Source: RGIG4103 sp045644605
GTDB taxonomy: Bacteria; Bacillota; Clostridia; RUG12999
DNA length: 39,234 nt
Direction of reading: 5' to 3'
Assembly: GCA_045644605.1 (NCBI GenBank)
Contig: JAZRHB010000050.1
Span: 1-39,234 of the forward strand
Part shown: piece after piece, positions 15,849 through 22,906 of the stretch
Numbering within the stretch: position 1 is the stretch's first letter
Layout of the letters: every line of letters starts with the position of its first letter
Notes under the pieces: generated by a model
The model's database searches: none
Told to the model about the DNA's origin: nothing
Seen by the model: only the letters and a program-made list of their open reading frames with translations
Translations under genes and position numbers: made by a program

Positions 15849-17243
15849 ATGGGAATTTTAGGCATAATTTGTGAAATCTTAATTATCATTGCAATAGTAA
15901 ATCATTTTAAGAAGAAAAGGGCAAACAAACAAGCTGAAACAATTCAGCAAGCAAACTCATATCCTCAACAACCAACTGCTCAGGATAGCATGACAAGCCA
16001 TTCACCGCAAGTCAACCCAACATCATCAGCACCCGAAATTGTAAATAATTCAGCACCAAATAAACCTTTGCGAGCATATTCTTTTCCTATATTATCTATC
16101 AACGATAAGGGAATGTCAAAATCAAGACGAAATGTCATAGGGACTTTCTATTTTGAGGATAATGAATATGTCGCTATAACTTATGACAACAACACTGAAA
16201 ACTTGTTTTTGTTTCAAAAAGCAGAGATTAAAAATAATGCTAAAACATACACTTTGGTTGAATACGGCTACCTATGGATGAAGCTATATAAATATTTTAG
16301 CAGCAAAAACCTTGTCCTTCCTGAAGAGTTTGACAATATCCAAGAAATGCCCCAAATAACAGATGAAGAATTAAATATCTTATGGGAAAACGAAAAATCA
16401 CTAAGAGAAGCATTTGGAGATATAAAAAGAATTGAATTATCATATAGTGATGGAACTGAGTCAATACTTTGGAAAATAGCCGAATTGCAACACGATGGCA
16501 AAACATATCACTTTATGGCTCTCCACACTGATGCTGATGAAACAGAAATACATCAGGTAGTATCCGAAAGTGCTGGAGAAATCTCATATGAAAAAGTTGA
16601 CGATACAGCAACCGAATTGTTATTATGGGAAGTCTTGGCAAAAGCACACGGCGTAGTTGACAATGAAGTTGTGGACAACTCTGTAGATGAAACCGCAGAA
16701 CAGATAACAGACAATGTTTTTTACATAAATAACAATAGTGCAAGTCTTAGCAATATGGTTGGGGCATTAAAGGTCTATGACTCAAATAACAATGTTGTCG
16801 GTAAAGTGAGTCACAATCCTTTGTTAGATAGATATACAATGAGAAACGGACTGGGCGAGTTTATATTTAAAATGGAAGGCAATGTCAAGCATAAATTCCT
16901 CATCTGTCTTGATGAGGATAGCAATGAGGCGGTAATGGAGTTTGCAAAACAAGGTAATTTTACTGTTGGCTTTGGTTTAGGTCACTTTGTCGCTCTTCCC
17001 CTTGCCAGCCTTCCCTTTGGCAGCTTTTATGGAGTAAGTCGCAGAGGAAATATCTACCTACAGAAAAACGGAAAATCAAAGGATGTGTATTTGGATAAAA
17101 CCGTCATTGCAAGAATTACACATAAGACTGGATTTGTTGCCTACGCAGCAAACAGTAAATCGTGCGTAGAAATGTTTACAGATGATGCTGAACTGCAGGC
17201 GTATGTATTCGCAATATTTGTGTGTATGCACGCACTGAATTAA
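15849..17243 (+). CDS. Membrane-anchored multidomain protein, DUF1292-like plus C-terminal beta domain
   Basis: 464 residues. Residues 3-18 are one hydrophobic helix followed by KKKR, so the body is probably cytoplasmic and tethered. Residues ~21-75 are a Gln/Ser/Pro-rich linker. Two segments (about 80-130 and 195-265) read as short beta-strand repeats of the 'D-GTE...W-IAEL-HDGKTYHFMAL' type, resembling DUF1292. Residues ~295-464 form a separate beta-rich domain ('ALKVYDSNNNVVGKVSHNPLLDRYTMR' split over strands, 'GVSRRGNIYLQKNGK') that recalls LURP-one/scramblase-like folds; this is weak. AAAGGAG precedes the ATG. It is the largest cargo gene without a recombination role, and a terminator follows. 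Function unknown. Confidence 0.6.
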   Translation: MGILGIICEILIIIAIVNHFKKKRANKQAETIQQANSYPQQPTAQDSMTSHSPQVNPTSSAPEIVNNSAPNKPLRAYSFPILSINDKGMSKSRRNVIGTFYFEDNEYVAITYDNNTENLFLFQKAEIKNNAKTYTLVEYGYLWMKLYKYFSSKNLVLPEEFDNIQEMPQITDEELNILWENEKSLREAFGDIKRIELSYSDGTESILWKIAELQHDGKTYHFMALHTDADETEIHQVVSESAGEISYEKVDDTATELLLWEVLAKAHGVVDNEVVDNSVDETAEQITDNVFYINNNSASLSNMVGALKVYDSNNNVVGKVSHNPLLDRYTMRNGLGEFIFKMEGNVKHKFLICLDEDSNEAVMEFAKQGNFTVGFGLGHFVALPLASLPFGSFYGVSRRGNIYLQKNGKSKDVYLDKTVIARITHKTGFVAYAANSKSCVEMFTDDAELQAYVFAIFVCMHALN

Positions 17244-17253
17244 CATATATTAC

Positions 17254-17293
17254 AAAGAGCTATGAGAAATCAACCTCTCATAGCTCTTTTTTT
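17254..17293 (+). terminator. Intrinsic terminator inside the element
   Basis: AAAGAGCTATGAGA / TCTCATAGCTCTTT, 14-bp stem with loop AATCAACC, ending in a run of seven T. It separates the first three genes from the recombinase module. Confidence 0.93.
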
Positions 17294-17316
17294 ATGCAGA
17301 AAAAGGAGTGAAAATA

Positions 17317-17397
17317 ATGCAATATAAATTACTTGGATTTTGCCTGACATTGGCAATAATGCTGACAGTAGATTCATTATGTAAGGAGGTTTTTTAA
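17317..17397 (+). CDS. Tiny hydrophobic peptide, 26 residues
   Basis: MQYKLLGFCLTLAIM then LTVDSLCKEVF. One hydrophobic helix. AAAGGAG precedes the ATG by 8 bases. Its 3' end contains the AAGGAGG of the next gene, whose ATG immediately follows its TAA. No family recognised; it may serve as a coupled leader peptide. Confidence 0.4.
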   Translation: MQYKLLGFCLTLAIMLTVDSLCKEVF

Positions 17398-17505
17398 ATG
17401 TGTTTTTTAGTAGGTGCAACAACTGGCATACTTAATGCAATTAGCGAGGGTGCAATGCTTGCGGCGAGTGTTTACCTTGCTACAAAAGGAATTAAAAGAA
17501 GATAA
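17398..17505 (+). CDS. Tiny membrane-like peptide, 35 residues
   Basis: Starts MCFLVGATTGILNAI, has a small-residue-rich hydrophobic stretch and ends in a basic KGIKRR. A near-perfect AAGGAGG (17382-17388) lies 9 bases before the ATG. Size and profile resemble small membrane peptides, including type I toxin-like proteins, but nothing here shows toxicity. Family unknown. Confidence 0.45.
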   Translation: MCFLVGATTGILNAISEGAMLAASVYLATKGIKRR

Positions 17506-17529
17506 AAAGCTATGAAAGGAGCATAAAAA

Positions 17530-17895
17530 ATGATAGCTGAATATGAAAACATACTCAAATACATAAAAGAAAACGAAGGTAAGCTAAAGGTTTTTCTATC
17601 GGCAGATGAAAAAGCCAAGCAGTACAGATACAGACTAAAGGGTAAAAAGGCTTCTCGTACTATATTTATGTCCGAACAACTTCAACTCTTAATGAATGAA
17701 TACTGCATAGAAAACGCACTGAAAATAGGAGATTTCGTAGAGCTTGCTATCATAGAACACCTAAACAGAAGCGGTATGGAAAAAAGGCTCACGGAAATTC
17801 TGTCCGCACCGCCTGATACATCCAAAGATGAGGGGAAACAGGGGAAAACTCTCAAAGAGCAGGTACGAACAAGGAAAAATGCAGAGGAAACATAA
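17530..17895 (+). CDS. Small protein, possible ribbon-helix-helix DNA-binding protein
   Basis: 121 residues. The middle 'KKASRTIFMSEQLQLLMNEYC' followed by 'KIGDFVELAIIEHLNRSG' has the strand-helix-helix pattern of RHH/CopG-type proteins; the C-terminus is polar and basic (KQGKTLKEQVRTRKN). AAAGGAGCATA precedes the ATG. It lies 61 bp before the serine recombinase and could control it or help as a recombination accessory factor. No firm family match. Confidence 0.55.
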   Translation: MIAEYENILKYIKENEGKLKVFLSADEKAKQYRYRLKGKKASRTIFMSEQLQLLMNEYCIENALKIGDFVELAIIEHLNRSGMEKRLTEILSAPPDTSKDEGKQGKTLKEQVRTRKNAEET

Positions 17896-17956
17896 GGGGA
17901 ACGCATAGGGTGTCCCCCTCTTCTGTTCTTCTGTCAATACGAAAGGAGCATAGAAA

Positions 17957-19552
17957 ATGCAAAAAGCAGCAATATATGCAAGATTTTCGAGTGAAAATCA
18001 GCGTGATGAGAGCATAGACGCACAGATATGTGCCATAGAGGAATATGCCCGAAGAAACGGCATTGTCATAGTCAAAACATATATAGACCGAGCGAAATCT
18101 GCAACCACAGCAGAAAGACCGAGCTTTCAAGAAATGATTAAGGCAAGTGAAACTGGAATGTTTGACATTATAATTGTGCATAAACTCGACCGCTTCGCCA
18201 GAAGCAAATACGACAGTGCTATATATAAACAAAAGCTAAAAGTTAATAATGTCCGGCTCGTAAGTGTTACCGAGAACTTAGACGGAACACCTGAATCCAT
18301 AATACTGGAATCGGTGCTTGAAGCAATGGCTGAATATTACTCCAAAAACCTTGCAAGGGAAATAATGAAGGGCAATATGGAGAACGCAAAAAAGACTGTG
18401 CATTGCGGTGGTATTCCTCCGCTTGGTTTTGATATTGCAGACAAAAAACTCGTCATAAACGAACACGAGGCAGAGGCAGTCAAAATCATATTTGAAATGT
18501 ATGCAGACGGTGAAGGGTACACATCAATCATAAACACGCTAAACGCAAATGGATATAAAACAAAACTCGGTCGCCCATTTGGTAAAAACAGTCTTTTTGA
18601 AATACTCAGGAACGAAAAATACAGAGGTGTCTACACATACAATAAGTCAGCAAGAAAAAGCGCAAAAGGCACATATAACAGGCACGCATACAAGGATGAT
18701 AGTGAAGTAATACGAATAGAAAACGGATGTCCTCGCATAGTTTCTGATGAGTTATTTAACCGAGCAAGAAAAAGGCAATGCGAAAACCAAAGAGAAGCCT
18801 CCACTAATAGAAGCAGACAAAAATATTTGCTTTCAGGGCTGGTATTCTGTGGTGAATGTGGTTCTCCTATGCACGCTAACAGACGAAGAAAAGAAAGCCA
18901 ACTGACATTTAGGTGCAACAGAAAATCACAGACCATACAATGTGGTGCAAAAGAAATCAATATGGCATATCTCGAAAAATTTGTCCTTGATGAATTACAG
19001 AAAAACATTTTTTCATTTAGTAATGTCAATGCTATTATGCGGATGATAGATAATTACACAGAACAAATGGACAATAAAGCCTCTGATGATACAGATAAAC
19101 TCAATATCCGTCTGGAAGATATAAAAACTGCACAGCAGAACATATTAACCGCAATAGAACAAGGTATATATAAAGGACATTTTTCAGAGAGACTTACGGA
19201 ATTAAAACAGCAAGAGGAAAGCATAAAAGCAGAAATGCTGGTAGCTAATCAACCCAGAGTATTTTCAGTAACCAAAAAAGAGATAATGCTACTGATAAAT
19301 AATTTCCATAAAATGAGGCTTAATATGGATTTTGATGGACTGCGTAAAATCGTTCTTAATTTTGTGGAACATATAGATGTTGAAGACGATACAATAGATG
19401 TTGCATTAAAAATTAGTTTTGGTGATGTGCATATGGATTCAAAGCACCTTTCAAAACAGAGAGAAAAAGTCTATTATGCAGACAATCCACTAACAAAACC
19501 ACATTTTTCATATATTTCCAGTCGAACGACTGCAGATATGGGTGAAAACTAA
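17957..19552 (+). CDS. Large serine recombinase
   Basis: 531 residues, intact. The N-terminal resolvase domain (about 4-150) has R9-F-S11 with the nucleophile Ser11 in 'IYARFSSENQ', and 'KLDRFAR' near 79-85. The recombinase domain follows ('GGIPPLGFDIADKKL' near 150, 'GRPFGKNSLFEILRNEKY' near 210). A zinc ribbon has CGECGSPM near 297 and CNRKSQTIQCG near 318. A coiled-coil segment and beta C-terminus complete it. Such enzymes integrate or excise elements by paired double-strand breaks through a phosphoserine intermediate. AAAGGAGCATAGAAA precedes the ATG. It is the only intact recombinase on the element, yet the att repeats are tRNA ends, an unusual target for this class. Confidence 0.95.
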   Translation: MQKAAIYARFSSENQRDESIDAQICAIEEYARRNGIVIVKTYIDRAKSATTAERPSFQEMIKASETGMFDIIIVHKLDRFARSKYDSAIYKQKLKVNNVRLVSVTENLDGTPESIILESVLEAMAEYYSKNLAREIMKGNMENAKKTVHCGGIPPLGFDIADKKLVINEHEAEAVKIIFEMYADGEGYTSIINTLNANGYKTKLGRPFGKNSLFEILRNEKYRGVYTYNKSARKSAKGTYNRHAYKDDSEVIRIENGCPRIVSDELFNRARKRQCENQREASTNRSRQKYLLSGLVFCGECGSPMHANRRRKESQLTFRCNRKSQTIQCGAKEINMAYLEKFVLDELQKNIFSFSNVNAIMRMIDNYTEQMDNKASDDTDKLNIRLEDIKTAQQNILTAIEQGIYKGHFSERLTELKQQEESIKAEMLVANQPRVFSVTKKEIMLLINNFHKMRLNMDFDGLRKIVLNFVEHIDVEDDTIDVALKISFGDVHMDSKHLSKQREKVYYADNPLTKPHFSYISSRTTADMGEN

Positions 19553-19598
19553 AAACTAATAGCGCATATAACTTATTTCATAAAAATCAGACTCTTAC

Positions 19599-19631
19599 CC
19601 CCAAAGCCCAGTCGTCTAAAGGGCTTTGGGG
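19599..19631 (+). other. 11-bp inverted repeat between recombinase and DUF927 gene
   Basis: CCCCAAAGCCC / GGGCTTTGGGG with an 11-nt loop, without a T run on either side. It lies in the ~100-bp gap after the recombinase; it may be an RNA structure or a protein-binding dyad. Confidence 0.5.
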
Positions 19632-19651
19632 ACTAAAGAGGCGAAAAATCC

Positions 19652-19801
19652 ATGACCGAATTACACTCCGTAATTTTTTTTGAAAGTCGCTGTGAACAAA
19701 ATATTAAGGGCATTAAACCTTTCGAGAGGATTTATTACCGCCCTATTATATTTTTTATACAAGGAGGAATTCGCTATGGATTCAACAAAAATTTATTTTG
19801 A
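19652..19801 (+). CDS. Possible 49-residue ORF overlapping the DUF927 start
   Basis: Starts MTELHSVIFFESRC and contains KPFERIYYRPIIFF. AAAGAGG lies about 10 bases upstream. The last 26 bases overlap the DUF927 start at 19776, whose ribosome-binding site is inside this frame, so translational coupling is possible. Weak case: short, and no family recognised. Confidence 0.3.
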   Translation: MTELHSVIFFESRCEQNIKGIKPFERIYYRPIIFFIQGGIRYGFNKNLF

Positions 19802-21332
19802 AAAACGCTATCAAGATATTCAGACAAAAGAAATCCAGATAGAACTCAAGTCTGACTATCGAGGAAAGGAAATCAATGCGGTCATTTACAGAAATGAGCT
19901 TACTACATCAAAAATGCACGAGCTTAGAAAAATAGGATTTCCATTTTTTACAGCAGAGGAGTCAGGAGAAATAGTAGGAGACTTCGCTGATTATGAAGCT
20001 GATATCCCTATTGAACTCACATACAAAACAGTAGGTTTCCATGAGGTAGACGGAAAAACATATTTTCTGCACAGAAAGGCATTAGAGAATGGCAATACTT
20101 TGCCTATCTGCTACAACGGAGATATGGACTTAGGTAAAAAAGGTAGTTTTGAGGATAATGTCAAATTCTTTAACGACATCATTGCAAAACACATAGGGTT
20201 ACAGACGATATGTGCGGTCGCTCTTTCATCTGCGGTTGTCGGTATGATTCCCGACAAAGATTTAAAATTCATATTCCACATAGAAGGTACATCAACATCA
20301 GGTAAAACAACAAGCCTTATGCTCGCTGGCTCAATGTGGGGAAATCCTAAAATCAGTGTTAATGGTGTTATAAAGAATTGGAATACTACCGACAATAAAC
20401 TAATTCAGTCTGCTGGTGGCAATAAGGGCATAATGATAGGTCTTGACGAACTGTCAATGTCAAAGGCAGATAACACACTTCTTACATATCTGCTAACAAG
20501 TGGTGCGGATAAAAGAAGAATGACCAATATAGAAGGTGCGGACAGTGAGTTTCGCACTATTTTTATGTCTACTGGGGAAATTCAGTTTAAGTCTTCTAAT
20601 TTTGGTGGTATTGGAGTTAGACTGTTTGAGGTCAAAAACTACAATTTCACACAGAACAAGGAGACAGCTGATATAATCACGAAAGAAATCCATAAAAACT
20701 ATGGGTATATCGGGTTCAGATTCGCAAAGGCTCTTACAGCATATTCTGCCAATAATATTCAGGATAAACTGGAAACAACAACCGAAAAGGTAATTAAAAG
20801 AATTGCCTATCATTGCGAACAGGAAGGCAGAAAAATTTCTCCTCTGTTTTCAAGAATAGCCGAGAAAATTGCCGCTGTTGTCATTGCCGCTAAACTGTCA
20901 AAAAAGAAACTTGGTTTAAATTTTGACATAAACGGCATAGTAGATTTTCTAATCTGCAATACAACTGTTCTTGATATAGGTCAAGAGCAATCTGTGGACG
21001 CAATGGAAAAATTCTTGGAGGAATACACCAAAAACAGAGTCAAATTCCCAAAGAGCAATGAGCCTATGGAAATAAATATTTGGGGTAAAAGTGTCTTTGA
21101 GAATGGAGAACTGACTGAAATCGTAGTTATGTATAATCAGTTCATAAAAATGATGAATAAAATCGGATATCCCGATACTAATTCACTAATTAAGGCACTT
21201 AAAGAAAAAGGCTTTATTAAATGCGAAGATGGCAAGAACTATGCCAGAAGAAAAATCGGAGATAACAAAAGAGCCAAGGCTGTTGTTATAGATGTTTTTG
21301 CGGTAAAAAGAGGTGACGAGGATGAAGTATAA
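19776..21332 (+). CDS. DUF927 domain ATPase (replication/mobile-element type)
   Basis: 518 residues from the ATG at 19776, which follows AAGGAGGA by 7 bases; a longer in-frame start at 19680 lacks a ribosome-binding site. The DUF927 P-loop region is clear: Walker A 'EGTSTSGKTTS' near 170, 'MWGNP' shortly after, and Walker B-like 'IMIGLDELSM' near 226, then 'STGEIQF' near 267. DUF927 proteins are found on plasmids, phages and integrative elements beside primase-helicase functions and are thought to act in element replication. No primase domain is seen here. The C-terminal ~100 residues look like a winged-helix region ('MMNKIGYPDTNSLIKALKEKGFI'). It overlaps the next gene by 11 bp. Confidence 0.8.
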   Translation: MDSTKIYFEKRYQDIQTKEIQIELKSDYRGKEINAVIYRNELTTSKMHELRKIGFPFFTAEESGEIVGDFADYEADIPIELTYKTVGFHEVDGKTYFLHRKALENGNTLPICYNGDMDLGKKGSFEDNVKFFNDIIAKHIGLQTICAVALSSAVVGMIPDKDLKFIFHIEGTSTSGKTTSLMLAGSMWGNPKISVNGVIKNWNTTDNKLIQSAGGNKGIMIGLDELSMSKADNTLLTYLLTSGADKRRMTNIEGADSEFRTIFMSTGEIQFKSSNFGGIGVRLFEVKNYNFTQNKETADIITKEIHKNYGYIGFRFAKALTAYSANNIQDKLETTTEKVIKRIAYHCEQEGRKISPLFSRIAEKIAAVVIAAKLSKKKLGLNFDINGIVDFLICNTTVLDIGQEQSVDAMEKFLEEYTKNRVKFPKSNEPMEINIWGKSVFENGELTEIVVMYNQFIKMMNKIGYPDTNSLIKALKEKGFIKCEDGKNYARRKIGDNKRAKAVVIDVFAVKRGDEDEV

Positions 21333-21489
21333 AGTCACCATAGACAGACCTTCCTTAAAAGAAAAAGCCTATTACAAGGCTAAGGGAAGAAAGGTCAGAA
21401 ATAGCGGTGACGATGAGGAGAACACTCTCCTCATCAGCCGTCTTATCTATAATATTTTGTTAAAGGAGAAAGAAAAATGCCAGAATTAA
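21322..21489 (+). CDS. Small basic protein, 55 residues
   Basis: MKYKVTIDRPSLKEKAYYKAKG..., ending KEKCQN. The ATG overlaps the end of the DUF927 gene (GAGGATGAAG), giving coupling, and its 3' end overlaps the recombinase start at 21477. Highly charged, no membrane segment. Its tight packing between two genes argues it is real; function unknown. Confidence 0.5.
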   Translation: MKYKVTIDRPSLKEKAYYKAKGRKVRNSGDDEENTLLISRLIYNILLKEKEKCQN

Positions 21490-22378
21490 AAGCAGTATTC
21501 TATGGTAGATTTTCCAGTAAAATGCAGACCGAAAACAGCATAGAGGGACAAAGAAGGGTTGTCGAAGCATACGCAATGCGTGAAGGAATAAACATAGTTG
21601 GTGAGTATGTGGACAGAGCGAAAAGCGGTAAAAACGCAAAAAGGGATAGTTTTCAGCAGATGATAGAGGACATAGAAAATCATGCAATAGACATAAATAT
21701 GGTTATTGTGTATAAATTAGATAGATTTGCGAGAAATGAGGAGCTACACAGAGATTATGAGAAAATACTCAATAGGAATGGTGTTTTTCTCATTAGTGCT
21801 ACCGAACCTGTCAATGAAAAAGAGCTTGCGGCAAAAATAATAAAATCCCTTACTCTTGCTATCAATGAAGAGGAAGTGAAAAAATTTCTCAAAATGTTGC
21901 ACGAGGCAAAAAAGAGATTGCATACAAAGGTTTGTGGTGCGGTGGTACTCCCCCGCTTGGCTATGATGTAGACAGAGATACACAGACACTCATAATAAAC
22001 GAGAAAGAGGCTAAAGCTGTCAAACTGGCTTTCAAGCTGAGAGCACAAGGCTTTTCGTATTCCTATATAACAGAACAACTGAACAGACGAGGCTACAAAA
22101 CGAAACTTGGCAATAGCACGAAAATAGAAAAACAGTTGGAATCTATTTTGCAGTCATTGGATGAAGAAACTTTGTTGCGGTTAGAAGCTGTAATGTACTT
22201 GGGTAGAGATTATAATGTGAGCGAAGAAGGAACTCCTAAAGAATTGTATGAATTACTACTAAACCATTTAAAAAGTTTAGGTAACGACAAAGAGGTAATT
22301 ATTGAAATGATGTCATCCAAAGTTTCGCTCGGGTCATATCTTAAAGCTGGACTGAAGCTCTTGGAAGTATATTTATAA
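21477..22378 (+). pseudogene. Frameshifted, truncated serine recombinase fused to a DUF3775-like tail
   Basis: The first frame (21477-21971) gives a resolvase domain with R11-F-S13 and 'YKLDRFARN', then runs out of frame near 21930. The next frame resumes as 'GGTPPLGYDVDRDTQ', the start of the recombinase domain, so one shift (about 21925-21945) breaks the gene. After 'RRGYKTKLG' near 22120, where the family continues 'PFGKNSL', the protein changes to 'KIEKQLESILQSLDEETLLR', 'MYLGRDYNVS' and ends 'SLGSYLKAGLKLLEVYL', resembling DUF3775. The zinc ribbon and C-terminal domains are missing. It is a decayed gene joined to a foreign 3' end. AAAGGAG precedes the ATG. Confidence 0.78.
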
Positions 22379-22395
22379 ATCAATGCGTTTAAAAT

Positions 22396-22433
22396 CGTAT
22401 GGGCGGTCGCTCATTGGCTCATACGGGGTTTTT
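22396..22433 (+). terminator. Probable terminator after the chimeric pseudogene
   Basis: CGTATG / CATACG stem with an 18-nt loop followed by GGGG and five T. It ends the last coding frame of the element. Confidence 0.5.
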
Positions 22434-22467
22434 GGTGGAGATTTTGGGGATTTTGACGGTATACGAA

Positions 22468-22482
22468 CCTTCTCCGCCACCA
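22468..22482 (+). repeat. Partial third copy of the tRNA-Ser 3' end
   Basis: CCTTCTCCGCCACCA matches 22686-22700 exactly over 15 bases, and the tRNA end over its first 12. It is followed directly by a strong terminator stem, as if it were once a tRNA 3' end or att junction. Confidence 0.65.
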
Positions 22483-22515
22483 AAAAAGCAAGCACATTTG
22501 TGCTTGCTTTTTTGG
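22480..22515 (+). terminator. Strong bidirectional hairpin after the partial att copy
   Basis: CCAAAAAAGCAAGCAC / GTGCTTGCTTTTTTGG, a 16-bp perfect stem with loop ATTT and T6/A6 ends. It looks like a tRNA-operon terminator adjoining the encoded CCA. Confidence 0.88.
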
Positions 22516-22675
22516 TCATGTGAAAAAATTTTAACTCGAGCGCCGAAAGGCGCGGGCTTAGAGCACGAGCGCTGCCGGCGGCAGAAAAAGCGAGCGCGAA
22601 AAGGGAGAAAATAAGAAGCAGAGGATTTGTGCCGCTGTGTGCGAAACCTCTGCGCCTATATTTTCGAGTGGGCAC
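22516..22675. other. GC-rich non-coding segment between two att-like ends
   Basis: About 160 bp with no credible gene. It is clearly richer in G+C and CG-rich motifs (AGCGCCGAAAGGCGC, CTGCCGGCGGCAG) than anything nearby. These include a GCGCC/GGCGC hairpin with loop GAAA and a CTGCCG/CGGCAG palindrome. It may be a small insertion bounded by tRNA-end repeats. Confidence 0.5.
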
Positions 22676-22697
22676 TCAAATCTCTCCTTCTCCGCCA
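22676..22697 (+). repeat. Direct repeat, att copy 2 (far end of the element)
   Basis: Identical over 22 bases to 14944-14965 (T loop to CCA of tRNA-Ser GCU). The rest of the tRNA is absent upstream, so this is the duplicated 3' end left by integration. Confidence 0.9.
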
Positions 22698-22702
22698 CCA
22701 TT

Positions 22703-22740
22703 TGGCAAGTCATTTTTTAGTGACTTGCCATTTGCTTTTC
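22703..22740 (+). terminator. Terminator likely belonging originally to tRNA-Ser(GCU)
   Basis: TGGCAAGTCA / TGACTTGCCA, 10-bp stem with loop TTTTTTAG, then TTTGCTTTTC. It lies 5 bp after att copy 2, where the tRNA terminator would be before integration. Confidence 0.7.
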
Positions 22741-22796
22741 TCCTGTGTTTATATTCTTCAAATACTCTATGGAATACTTGGGAGCATAACATTGCA

Positions 22797-22864
22797 AAAA
22801 ACCTCCGTGATATTTTTAGTAATGCGGTCGCCAAACCATTTACTATTATATCACAGAGGTTTTT
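22797..22864. repeat. Long inverted repeat, 17-bp arms
   Basis: AAAAACCTCCGTGATAT (22797-22813) pairs with 22848-22864 with one mismatch. Inside it TAGTAA (22817-22822) pairs with TTACTA (22840-22845). The A- and T-rich outer ends would let it terminate transcription in either direction. Confidence 0.75.
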
Positions 22865-22887
22865 CTCATGTTAAAGCTTTTTATCTT

Positions 22888-22906
22888 CCCCCAGTAGAAC
22901 TGGGGG
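22888..22906. repeat. Perfect hairpin resembling an IS200/IS605 end
   Basis: CCCCCAGT-AGA-ACTGGGGG. IS200/IS605 elements carry short subterminal hairpins recognised by the Y1 transposase; the form fits, but no transposase is present. The family call is inference. Confidence 0.4.

Larger units (their letters stand above)
14966..22697. mobile_element. Integrated element in tRNA-Ser(GCU), about 7.7 kb
   Basis: Bounded by 22-bp perfect repeats of the tRNA 3' end. Contents, mostly on the + strand: unknown small protein, Mor-family activator, membrane-anchored protein, tiny ORFs, possible RHH protein, large serine recombinase, DUF927 ATPase, and a broken second recombinase. The genes use repeated AAAGGAGCATA-type ribosome-binding sites, and their codon use is less GC-biased than the flanks by eye. 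No conjugation, phage structural or resistance genes are seen. It is likely a degraded integrative element or satellite. A third partial att copy at 22468 means the right boundary may be composite. Confidence 0.82.

Noticed and set aside
22676..22697. A second tRNA-Ser gene
   Set aside because: Only the T loop to CCA part is present; there is no acceptor 5' strand or anticodon arm upstream.
14966..22697. CRISPR array or defence system inside the element
   Set aside because: No regularly spaced repeats or cas, restriction or abortive-infection signatures are seen; the repeats present are att copies and hairpins.
22700..22830. Transposase start on the minus strand near the palindromes
   Set aside because: A short minus-strand frame near 22790 stops within about 25-30 residues or runs into the terminator stem and lacks Y1 transposase motifs.
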